Positions 1 to 7,247 of a stretch of 21,699 nt of DNA are shown here, in pieces. A program made the translations under genes and the position numbers. Under the pieces are notes generated by a model. The model did not search any database and was not told the origin of the DNA. It worked only from the letters and a program-made list of their open reading frames with translations. This DNA comes from an uncultured Bacteroidales bacterium (GTDB lineage: Bacteria; Bacteroidota; Bacteroidia; Bacteroidales; Muribaculaceae). Location of the stretch: positions 1-21,699 of the forward strand of contig USHH01000008.1 of the NCBI GenBank assembly GCA_900554345.1. Reading direction: 5' to 3'. Within the stretch, counting starts at the first letter, position 1. Each line of letters begins with the position of its first letter.

Positions 1-14
1 CCCCCGTAAATGAA

Positions 15-38
15 AGGAGGCTGCCGAAGCAGCCTCCT
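15..38 (-). terminator. Intrinsic terminator of the susCD operon
   Basis: A perfect 10-bp inverted repeat (arms 15-24 and 29-38) has a 4-nt loop. Read on the minus strand the loop is TTCG closed by C-G, the very stable UUCG tetraloop, and the stem is followed by TTTCATTTA. It lies 67 nt beyond the susD stop codon, so it most likely ends the susC-susD transcript. This implies that no further gene of the operon follows within the transcript. No gene is visible in positions 1-105. Confidence 0.8.
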
Positions 39-105
39 GACCAACTAATTATCCAATTTTCTTACCTGATGAATATCATCCTTCATGAAGCGGGATGCGG
101 TTCGG

Positions 106-1719
106 TCAATAGCCGGGATTCTGGACTATGTTGGGGTTCTGGTCGAGCTCCTCCTGGGGATAGGGGAGCAGCTCGTTGCGGCCGGCCTTGAATCCGTATG
201 TCGGGCTCGAGGCGTCGTCAGGCACGAGTATCCATTTGCCGTTGGCGTCGATGTCGAGCTTCTCGATGTTCTGTCCCTGAGTGGCGAGCACCTGCGCGGC
301 ATCGCCCCAGCGCACGAGGTCCATGAAGCGCTGGCCTTCCATGCAGAGCTCCACCTGACGCTCGAGCTTGATTTTGTCCATGTCGATTGCCGAATAGAGG
401 GGAGCCTTGGCGCGGGCACGCACCATGTTGACATATTCGAGCGCCTTTGCCGGATTGCCGTCCTGGAGATATGCCTCCGCGGCGCTGAGGAGCACCTCCG
501 CATAGCGCATATAGCGGAAATTGGTGGCGGGGAAGGGAGACCATCCGCCCCAGTTGAGGGCGACATCGCTCCATTCGTAACGGTTTTTCCAGCCGCAGTA
601 AAGGCCATGGCCGTGGGCGGGGGCATTGGCCTTCTTGGCGATACCCATCACGTTCTCCACGTAATCCTGGTCTTTTACGACCGAAGTGGTGCGGTAGCCG
701 TCGGCGCCGTCGCTCTTGATAAGGGCCTCCGCCAGCCTGCCGGTGGGATTGAAGAATCCGTAGCCCGTGGTGTTGAAATTGGCCTTGAAGGGCTCGGCGA
801 GATTGGTGAAGTCGAAGAAGTCCTCGCGCCATCCGGCGTAGATGTAGACGTAGCTCATGAGCTGCGGAGCCGTGGCATCGGTCTGGTTGGGAGGGCAGTT
901 GATTTCGAAGATTCCCTCGTCGCTCCAGTTGGAGGGCGCCTTGATGATGTCGGCGTAGTCGCCGTCGTAGAGGGCGTATTTGCCGCTGCCGATGATCTGC
1001 TCGAGGGTCTCGTGGGCCTCCTTGTATTTCTTCTGGAAGAGATACGTCTTGCCGAGATATCCCTGGGCAGCCGCCAGTGTGCAGTGGGCGAGATTCTCCC
1101 TGTCGCCCAGCGATGCCTTCTGCGGGAGGTCGCCGGTCTCGATGGCATGTCTGAAGTCCTTGGCCGCCTGCTCGAGCATGGCGCCGTATTCGGAATTCTT
1201 CACCGACGTGTATTCCTCAGGCTGGAGCACATGGTCGACGATCGGAGGATTTCCCCATAGCACACCGAGGTAGAACTCGGCCCAGCCGCGCAGGAAGTAT
1301 GACTCGGCCACACACTGCTTCATGAAGGGGGTGGCGTCGGGTTTCCCCTCGATGTTCTCTATGAGCACGTTGGAGAAGTAGATCAGACGGTAGCAGAACG
1401 AGTAGATGTTCTTGACCTTGTCGTTCTCTGTCGATATATAGAAACCGGAGAATTGATGAAGACCGGGCTGGTCGCCGGAGTTGGAGCCTCCCGGCCATAT
1501 GTCGTCGCTCAGGCAGTTGATCGACTCGATGATCTCGAATGCCATGTTGTTGACATACGACATCGAAAGGGCAAGCGCGCTGGCGGCCTCCTCGTCGTTG
1601 GAGTAGTATTTGTCGGTCTCGTAGACACCCTTCTGCGGGATGTCGAGCTCATCGGAGCAGCCGGTGGCGCCGATGCCCAGGCAGATGGCCGAGACTATCG
1701 CGTATATTGACTTTTTCAT
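106..1719 (-). CDS. RagB/SusD family nutrient-uptake outer-membrane lipoprotein
   Basis: This is a 537-aa SusD homologue, the surface lid that captures glycan and sits on its SusC partner. A type II signal peptide ends in a lipobox ATGC with the acylated cysteine at residue 21. It is followed by Ser-Asp-Glu, consistent with the acidic export signal of surface lipoproteins in Bacteroidetes. The C-terminal SusD hallmarks are clear: an ERQVELCMEGQRFMDLVRWG segment at about 453-472 and a Pro-Gln ... NPNIVQNPGY end. TPR-like helices including AEVLLSAAEAY precede them. The length is normal for the family. It starts 21 nt after the susC stop codon, so the two genes are co-transcribed. The substrate cannot be read from SusD alone; the neighbouring GH3/GH5 genes suggest a beta-glucan oligosaccharide. 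The family assignment is secure. Confidence 0.95.
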   Translation of the reverse strand: MKKSIYAIVSAICLGIGATGCSDELDIPQKGVYETDKYYSNDEEAASALALSMSYVNNMAFEIIESINCLSDDIWPGGSNSGDQPGLHQFSGFYISTENDKVKNIYSFCYRLIYFSNVLIENIEGKPDATPFMKQCVAESYFLRGWAEFYLGVLWGNPPIVDHVLQPEEYTSVKNSEYGAMLEQAAKDFRHAIETGDLPQKASLGDRENLAHCTLAAAQGYLGKTYLFQKKYKEAHETLEQIIGSGKYALYDGDYADIIKAPSNWSDEGIFEINCPPNQTDATAPQLMSYVYIYAGWREDFFDFTNLAEPFKANFNTTGYGFFNPTGRLAEALIKSDGADGYRTTSVVKDQDYVENVMGIAKKANAPAHGHGLYCGWKNRYEWSDVALNWGGWSPFPATNFRYMRYAEVLLSAAEAYLQDGNPAKALEYVNMVRARAKAPLYSAIDMDKIKLERQVELCMEGQRFMDLVRWGDAAQVLATQGQNIEKLDIDANGKWILVPDDASSPTYGFKAGRNELLPYPQEELDQNPNIVQNPGY

Positions 1720-1740
1720 CTTTAATGTCTTTTGATAATA

Positions 1741-4700
1741 TTAGAAGGTAATATTGAAGCCCACACTGACCTTGCGGGTCACGGGATAGCCGCCGAGGTC
1801 AAGGCCCTGGCTCGAGCCTGTGCCGGCGGAGACTTCCGGGTCGAGGCCTTTGTATTTCGTGAAGGTGAAGAAATCGTCGAGCGAGACGTATGCCCTGAAG
1901 TTCTCCACGAAAATCTTTCTGGTGAGCGATTTCGGGAAAGTGTATCCCAGCTGTATCTGACGGATCTTAAAGAAGGATGCGTCGGTCACCATAGCGGAGG
2001 AGAAGAGGTAGCGCTCGGCGTCGGTGCCCTGGTTGATGGCTATCGCCGACGGGATGGAGCCGGACTTGTTGTCCTCGGTCCAGCGGTCGGTGAAGAAGAC
2101 GTCCTTCATGCGGTTTGAGGTGAGACGGTCCTGGCGCTGGATACACATATACATCTGGTTGCCGAACTGGCCGGAGCCGCTGACGTTGAAGTCGATACCC
2201 TTCCATGCGAGGCTGAGGTTGAGGCCGAGGGTCACGTCGGGTATGGCGTCGCCGATGTTTGTCTTGTCGCTCTCCTCCGGAGCGTCGGTCGTGACACGCT
2301 GTCCGTCGCGCTCCACCCAGTAGAGTGCGCGTCCGGTCTCGCGGTCTACGCCTGCGTAGTCATAGCCGTAGAAGTGCCACACCTTCTCGCCGACCTCGAA
2401 GCGGGTGACGGTGATATTGGAGAACTGGGTTCCGTTGATGATGGGCACTGTGGGATGCAGTTTGGTCACCTTGTTGCGCAGGGTGGAGACATTGGCGGAG
2501 ATGTTGTAGGAGAAGTCGCCGATATTGTCGCGCCAGCCGAGATCGACCTCCACGCCCTCGTTGAGCACTCCGCCGGCGTTGATAGGCGATGTGACGCCTC
2601 CGAGCGACAGGGTCGGAACCACGCCGTAGACGAGCAGTCCGTCAGTGGTCTTGTGGAAATAGTCGAAGCCGATGGAGAGACGGTCGTTGAAGAGGCGGGC
2701 GTCGAAGCCGAGGTCCCACTGGGTCATGGTCTCCCAGCTGAGGTCGTAGTTGCCCATCGTTGTCGGGCCGTTGCCGTTATACCACTTGTAGTTGCCCGAC
2801 TGGTTGGTGTCCCATGTCCAGACAGCGTTGTTCCACTGGCCCCAGCCATAGTTGCTTGCTGCGAAGGGGCCGATGATGGAGCCGTAGGAGTAGCCGCCGA
2901 GAGGGGCCACGGAGCCGTTCTTACCCCACGAGAAGCGGAGCTTGAAGAAGTCGAGAGCAGGGCGGCTCCAGCCCATGAAGTCTTCCTGGCTGATGGTCCA
3001 TCCCGCGCTTACGGAGGGGAAGTAGCCCCAGCGGTTGCTGACGGGGAGCTTGGAATTGTCGTAGGCGTCGCCGCGGAGCGAGGCCTGGATCATATACTTG
3101 TTGTCGTAGGTGTAGCCCACACGGCCGAACCACGAATACTGTGTCGAGACGTTCTCGCCCCCGCCCACGCCCTTGGTGGCGCCTGCATTGGCATAGTCGA
3201 GATATCCCCAGAGAGAAGGATTGTCGACAGGTATGGCCGGGATGTCGCCGTTCTGGTTGGCGGCGCCGTAGGTCCAGGTGTAGACGTCTTTCTGGAACGA
3301 GATGCCGGCCATGGCCGTCACGTTGTGCACCTCGTTGAAGGTCTGGTTGTAGTTGGCGAAGTTTTCCCACTGATAATAGATGCCGGTGCCGTTCTGGGCG
3401 TTGAGCGAGAGGTTGGGGCTGTTGGCCTGTACGGAGCCGAAATAGGGCACCTCGTAGTGTGACTCGTGGGTGGAGGAGAGCCGGTAGCCGAAGCGCGAGG
3501 TCACGGTTAGCGGCTTCCAGGGATTGAAGAGCGCATATGCGGAGCCGGTGACGTTGAAGCCGTTGGATTTGTCGGTCTCACGGTCGCGCATGATCATGGG
3601 ATGCACGTTCTCTCCGGTGTAGAATGCCGAGATGCCGTAGTAGTCTCCGTCCTCATTCGTCAGCAGCTGGCCGAGGTGGTCGGTCATGTTGGAGTAGTTG
3701 CCCACTTCCGCCGGGCTCACCACATCAGGGGTGAGGGGGTCGAGGGCGTAGAGGGAGGTGAGCATGGCGCCCCATCCGTCTGACACCGAAACCGACTGCG
3801 TCTGCCAGCGCTCGAGGATGGCGGTGGTGCCTATCTTGAACCAGGGCTTGATCTGATAGTCGGCGTTTATGTTGCCCGACAGGCGCTTGTAGTAGTCTGA
3901 GTCGCCGCGCACCGGGCCGTCGTTGGTGAGATAGGCCACGGAGGCGAGCAGCGAGCCCTTGTCGTTGGAGCCTTCGAAGGTGAAGGTGTGCTTGAACTGG
4001 CTGCCGTTGCCGAATGTCACGTCAAACCAGTCGGTGTCGGTCTTGCCGTTCCAGCCGAGGGCTGTGAAGGCATCCCGGCCGAAGGCGCCGGCCTCCACCA
4101 TATAGTCCATATACTCGGTGGCATTGAGCATCTTGGGGCGATGTCCGATCGACTCGCTGACATACTGGAAGTCGTAGCGTATCCTGCCGCCGCCGTCGCG
4201 TGATGCTCCCTTGGTGGTGATCAGCACCACGCCGTTGCCGGCCTGGGCGCCGTAGATGGCGGCCGAGGCGCCGTCTTTGAGCACCTCGATCGACTCTATC
4301 TGACTCGGATCGATGCCGGAGATGTCGCTGAGGCGGACGCCGTCGACCACATAGAGCGGAGCCATGTCTGAGTTGGAGGAATAGCCGCGCACGCGGATTG
4401 TCGGGCTTGTGCCGGGAGCGCCGGAGGTGCTCACCACCTGCACGCCCGATGTCTTGCCTGCAAGAGCGGCTGTCGGGTTGTTGACCGTCAGGTTCTCAAG
4501 CGAGGATCCGTCTACTTTCGATATGGCGCCCGTCACGTCGCTCTTGCGCTGCACGCCGTAGCCCACCACGACCACCTGGTCGAGAACGTTTGACTCTGAA
4601 ACAAGCCTTACATCAAGCGTGCCGTCGACAGCCGCGAGTGTCTGGGCGGTCATACCCACATACGAGAACACGAGCTTCGATCCGGCCTGTGTGGTGATTG

Positions 4701-4902
4701 AATACACGCCGTCGAGGTCGGTGGTGGTGCCCTGTGCCTTGCCTTGCACGAGCACCGAGACCCCGATCAGGGGCTCGCCTTGCTCATCGGTTACCGTTCC
4801 GGTTGTCGTGATGTTCTGCGCATAGGCGCACAACCCGGTCAGCCAGAGCACTGCGGCCACTGCGAGCAGCCGCAATGAGATGTGATGTTTAGGGTTTCCC
4901 AT
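1741..4902 (-). CDS. SusC/RagA family TonB-dependent outer-membrane transporter
   Basis: This 1053-aa TonB-dependent transporter imports oligosaccharides across the outer membrane, with the downstream SusD as its lid. A signal peptide ends at about residue 28 (AYA before Gln). It is followed by the carboxypeptidase-D-like N-terminal domain (about 30-110, with GEPLIGVSVLVQG), then the VVVGYGVQRKSDVTGAIS linker and the plug domain (about 115-230, including APLYVVDGV). The beta-barrel ends in VGFNITF with a terminal Phe, as expected for BAM-dependent insertion. The length is typical and no frame break is seen. It is the first gene of the susCD operon, preceded by a TAATTTTG -7 box and about 78 nt of leader. 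There is no anti-sigma-interacting STN domain, and no ECF sigma or anti-sigma pair is adjacent, so control probably comes from the neighbouring DUF6377 protein. Confidence 0.96.
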   Translation of the reverse strand: MGNPKHHISLRLLAVAAVLWLTGLCAYAQNITTTGTVTDEQGEPLIGVSVLVQGKAQGTTTDLDGVYSITTQAGSKLVFSYVGMTAQTLAAVDGTLDVRLVSESNVLDQVVVVGYGVQRKSDVTGAISKVDGSSLENLTVNNPTAALAGKTSGVQVVSTSGAPGTSPTIRVRGYSSNSDMAPLYVVDGVRLSDISGIDPSQIESIEVLKDGASAAIYGAQAGNGVVLITTKGASRDGGGRIRYDFQYVSESIGHRPKMLNATEYMDYMVEAGAFGRDAFTALGWNGKTDTDWFDVTFGNGSQFKHTFTFEGSNDKGSLLASVAYLTNDGPVRGDSDYYKRLSGNINADYQIKPWFKIGTTAILERWQTQSVSVSDGWGAMLTSLYALDPLTPDVVSPAEVGNYSNMTDHLGQLLTNEDGDYYGISAFYTGENVHPMIMRDRETDKSNGFNVTGSAYALFNPWKPLTVTSRFGYRLSSTHESHYEVPYFGSVQANSPNLSLNAQNGTGIYYQWENFANYNQTFNEVHNVTAMAGISFQKDVYTWTYGAANQNGDIPAIPVDNPSLWGYLDYANAGATKGVGGGENVSTQYSWFGRVGYTYDNKYMIQASLRGDAYDNSKLPVSNRWGYFPSVSAGWTISQEDFMGWSRPALDFFKLRFSWGKNGSVAPLGGYSYGSIIGPFAASNYGWGQWNNAVWTWDTNQSGNYKWYNGNGPTTMGNYDLSWETMTQWDLGFDARLFNDRLSIGFDYFHKTTDGLLVYGVVPTLSLGGVTSPINAGGVLNEGVEVDLGWRDNIGDFSYNISANVSTLRNKVTKLHPTVPIINGTQFSNITVTRFEVGEKVWHFYGYDYAGVDRETGRALYWVERDGQRVTTDAPEESDKTNIGDAIPDVTLGLNLSLAWKGIDFNVSGSGQFGNQMYMCIQRQDRLTSNRMKDVFFTDRWTEDNKSGSIPSAIAINQGTDAERYLFSSAMVTDASFFKIRQIQLGYTFPKSLTRKIFVENFRAYVSLDDFFTFTKYKGLDPEVSAGTGSSQGLDLGGYPVTRKVSVGFNITF

Positions 4903-4987
4903 GTTAATGGATTTTAAAGATGATTATTTTTTGTTTTTTGATTTCTCGGTCCGGAGATGGAAAATCGTTCCGCTCAATCGGATGCTG

Positions 4988-4995
4988 CAAAATTA
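4988..4995 (-). promoter_or_regulatory. Promoter -7 box of susCD
   Basis: Read on the minus strand this is TAATTTTG, an exact match to the Bacteroidetes -7 consensus TAnnTTTG. It implies a start point near 4981 and a leader of about 78 nt before the susC ATG. No good TTTG -33 element lies at the expected distance, which fits an activator-dependent promoter. Confidence 0.5.
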
Positions 4996-5044
4996 TCCAT
5001 TCGTGAGACGCGATTGGCGTGAGGGAGCGGAAAAGTAATATTCA

Positions 5045-5064
5045 ATTCAGTCAACGTTCTGAAT
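5045..5064. promoter_or_regulatory. Candidate operator dyad upstream of susCD
   Basis: The 6-bp arms ATTCAG and CTGAAT are separated by 8 nt, which contain the palindrome AACGTT. The dyad lies about 50 nt upstream of the susCD -7 box, where an activator could bind. Short dyads arise by chance, so this is only a candidate. Confidence 0.25.
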
Positions 5065-5148
5065 ATAAGGATGAGAACTTTTAATATAGGTAAACAGGAA
5101 GCCCTGCGTGAAACGGGCGTTTTCTGATGTTTCCGCCCCGGTCACACC

Positions 5149-5186
5149 AAAGCCGCGTGAATCCCGGTCAAGATTCACGCGGCTTT
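5149..5186 (-). terminator. Intrinsic terminator of the DUF6377 regulator gene
   Basis: A perfect 15-bp inverted repeat (arms 5149-5163 and 5172-5186, sequence AAAGCCGCGTGAATC and its complement) has an 8-nt loop. It lies 24 nt past the regulator's stop codon. The stem is GC-rich with A/T at its base, so it can end transcription in either direction. It separates the regulator from the susCD transcript. The T-run is only 3 nt. Confidence 0.8.
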
Positions 5187-5210
5187 AGTCATCGGGTGTG
5201 AGCCCGGCTG

Positions 5211-6869
5211 TCAGGCTTCGTCGTCCGTATGCTGGGCTCCGGTGCGGTTGTTGTAGACGGTGCGTATGGAGAGGTTGAGCATCCTGGCTATGTCGGCGCT
5301 TTTCGTCACCCCGAGACGCCGGAGGGCGTGTATCCTGAGTTTCGTGTTCAGGGTTCCGCTCTTGGCCACGGATTCCGGCGACACCTTGTCGCTGTCGTCG
5401 ACCGTGGCGTTGTAGTCTGCCACGAAGTCGGGGAAGATGGAGAGTGCGGTCTTGTCGAAGCTTTCATAGAAGCCCTGGTATTGCTCCTTGATCAGCTCGG
5501 GGTCATTGATCAGCACGCCGAGGTCGTCGATCTTCTTCACCTTATATTTCTTAAGGAGCTTTTTCCTGTAGTCTTCAAGCGCGTTGATATATTCGGTAGT
5601 GAGCCGGAATGCGTAGGCCAGCACTCCGAGTTTCTGCTTGTTGGCCTCCGTGAGCTCCCGGTTGCTGACCTTCAGGCTGCCGATGGCATTGTCGCGCTCT
5701 GCCAGAGCTTCGCTGAGCTCCCGGTTGGTATGGGTCAGCAGGTTTCTTGTCTTCCGGAGTTTTCTGTATTCGATGATGATGATGACGATGCTCGCGATGA
5801 GCACGCATGTAAGGATAGTGAGCGCCACCACCATAGCCAGCAGCGACCTGTCGCGCTTCTCTACCTCTGCCCGGTAGGCATCCCTCACCATCGGGAGCAC
5901 ATCGGATAGAGCCACCATCCGGTAGCGGTTTTTAAACAGGTTCGCCTGGTTTACGGCATATAGCAGATAGTTGTAGGCCCTGTTGAGCTCCCCGTGGTCG
6001 AAGAGCCAGGTAGCCAGCTCCTGCGAGGCGGCGATCTCGCGGTTTACGATGAGCGCGTCGTAAATAGCGGCCATGGTCATGTATCTCACCATCATTACCT
6101 CGTCGCCGGCTGCCTCGTAATATCTGGCAAGCCAATAGGCGTTTATGGCATTGTTGCGGCTTGGCGTGCCGGTCTGGTCGACATGGCGCTTCAAGGCCGT
6201 GATGTCAAGGTTGCTGATGTCTTTATCATCCGTGTCGACGGCGGATGCCACTGTCACCCATAGCCAGTCGGGGTTGGCGGCAAGATTGAGCTTTCCTATG
6301 GAATCGCGGTATTCATTGGCGCGGCTTATGTCGTCTTTCCATTTCTCATGATTGGAATGCACATACAGACCGCGCATTGAGTACGCGTATGCGAGTTGTC
6401 CGAAATATCTTGATTTGGCCTCCCTGTCGAGCCTGCCCGAATCGATCCCCACGAGCAGGGCCATGGCCTCGTCATACATCCCCTGCATCACGTAGATCGC
6501 GGCCTCGTTCATTTTCCATTCGGCCGTAAGGCCGTAATCCTCCGGCGAGGTGGCCTCGGCGAGCTTTCTGGTGGTGGTGGCATAATATAAAGCTGAGTCG
6601 GAATCGTAGACGATATACTCGTAGTATAGCTGGCGCGTCACTCCCATGCGGTCGTGGTCGGAGCGCAACCCCTGAAGTGTGTTGCGCAGTCCGTCGATCC
6701 TTATCTCCTTCCGCTCCACAAGATTCCGGTAGTCTCCTATTATAGAGTCGAGACGTTGAAGCAACTGTTCGTTTTCGGCCACAGCCGGATGGTCAGACAT
6801 CGTATCGCAGCCCGCGGCCATGACCACAGGCAACAGAGACACAATCACTAAAAGGAAACGGGAATACAT
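5211..6869 (-). CDS. DUF6377-type membrane transcriptional regulator (TPR sensor, TM, HTH)
   Basis: This 552-aa protein is the likely local regulator of the locus. Its N-terminus is a lipoprotein-like signal (VMAAGC, Cys21, then Asp-Thr). Residues about 25-340 are helical and TPR-like, expected in the periplasm. A strong transmembrane segment lies at about 343-366. A charged coiled-coil linker follows (about 370-430), then a cytoplasmic region ending in a helix-turn-helix at about 512-544, with LGVTKSADIARMLNLSIRTVYNNR. That C-terminal pattern (ADIA..L..S..TVYN.R) is the signature I associate with Bacteroidetes DUF6377 proteins. The layout suggests one-component sensing: a periplasmic ligand is read through the membrane to a DNA-binding domain. 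It lies between susCD and the divergent enzyme operon, which supports control of both. The ligand and target sites are unknown, and DUF6377 membership is from memory, not a search. Confidence 0.85.
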   Translation of the reverse strand: MYSRFLLVIVSLLPVVMAAGCDTMSDHPAVAENEQLLQRLDSIIGDYRNLVERKEIRIDGLRNTLQGLRSDHDRMGVTRQLYYEYIVYDSDSALYYATTTRKLAEATSPEDYGLTAEWKMNEAAIYVMQGMYDEAMALLVGIDSGRLDREAKSRYFGQLAYAYSMRGLYVHSNHEKWKDDISRANEYRDSIGKLNLAANPDWLWVTVASAVDTDDKDISNLDITALKRHVDQTGTPSRNNAINAYWLARYYEAAGDEVMMVRYMTMAAIYDALIVNREIAASQELATWLFDHGELNRAYNYLLYAVNQANLFKNRYRMVALSDVLPMVRDAYRAEVEKRDRSLLAMVVALTILTCVLIASIVIIIIEYRKLRKTRNLLTHTNRELSEALAERDNAIGSLKVSNRELTEANKQKLGVLAYAFRLTTEYINALEDYRKKLLKKYKVKKIDDLGVLINDPELIKEQYQGFYESFDKTALSIFPDFVADYNATVDDSDKVSPESVAKSGTLNTKLRIHALRRLGVTKSADIARMLNLSIRTVYNNRTGAQHTDDEA

Positions 6870-6915
6870 CTGTCTGGAAGATTTATGATTAGTCGGGATG
6901 ATTTCGTTGATGTTG

Positions 6916-6923
6916 CAAATTTA
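6916..6923 (-). promoter_or_regulatory. Promoter -7 box of the regulator gene
   Basis: Minus-strand TAAATTTG matches TAnnTTTG exactly. The implied leader before the regulator ATG is about 40 nt. No clear TTTG -33 box is present. Confidence 0.45.
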
Positions 6924-6959
6924 AAGCTTTTTATGATAAATTGTAGTTGATGAAGATAA

Positions 6960-6975
6960 TTTAACATACGTTAAA
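6960..6975. promoter_or_regulatory. Candidate operator dyad TTTAAC-N4-GTTAAA
   Basis: A perfect dyad with 6-bp arms and a 4-nt spacer lies about 37 nt upstream of the regulator's -7 box and within the divergent control region. It could bind the adjacent HTH protein. The same word is not found upstream of susC, which weakens a shared-operator reading. Confidence 0.25.
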
Positions 6976-7150
6976 CAAAATGGACTGCCACCCGATATCG
7001 AATGTATTCCTTATTTATTGCAGCAGGGTTAATCTCCTTTTACCTTCCCGATTCTGTATGCCAAATGCATATTGTAGATATACAGGTGATTATCCCGATT
7101 TCTGCGCTAAATTTTTTACTTTTTCATTCCGACGTCTTAAGCTAAGGGAG

Positions 7151-7166
7151 TATTTTTGTAATTTTG
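7151..7166 (+). promoter_or_regulatory. Tandem -7 boxes of the GH3-GH5-GH3 operon
   Basis: Two back-to-back exact matches to TAnnTTTG lie here: TATTTTTG (7151-7158) and TAATTTTG (7159-7166). They imply a start near 7173 and a leader of about 75 nt. No TTTG stands at the -33 position of either, so activation by a regulator is plausible. Confidence 0.5.
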
Positions 7167-7247
7167 CATACACCGCAGCATGTCTGGGATTCGTTGCGGT
7201 AGCGCTACGAAAATCATGGAAATCTCAAAAACGAAATCATAATATAT

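Larger units (their letters stand above)
4903..5210. promoter_or_regulatory. Intergenic control region upstream of susC
   Basis: This 308-nt non-coding stretch separates the regulator's 3' end from susC. It holds a 15-bp-stem terminator (5149-5186), a small dyad (ATTCAG/CTGAAT, 5045-5050 and 5059-5064) and a minus-strand -7 box (4988-4995). The sequence near susC is AT-rich. I see no convincing small ORF or structured RNA beyond these. Basis: direct reading for the repeats; the regulatory roles are inferred. Confidence 0.55.
6870..7247. promoter_or_regulatory. Divergent promoter region between regulator and GH operon
   Basis: This 378-nt AT-rich intergenic stretch separates the minus-strand regulator from the plus-strand glycoside hydrolase operon. 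It contains a -7 box for each direction (6916-6923 minus; 7151-7166 plus, tandem) and a 16-bp dyad (6960-6975). The middle part, about 6980-7120, shows no recognisable element. An open frame from 6980 runs into the GH3 gene but has no coding character like its neighbours and is not annotated. Confidence 0.55.

Noticed and set aside
2374..3462. 362-codon plus-strand open frame opposite susC
   Set aside because: It is antisense to the SusC beta-barrel, with low-complexity Val/Gly/Glu-rich translation and no promoter.
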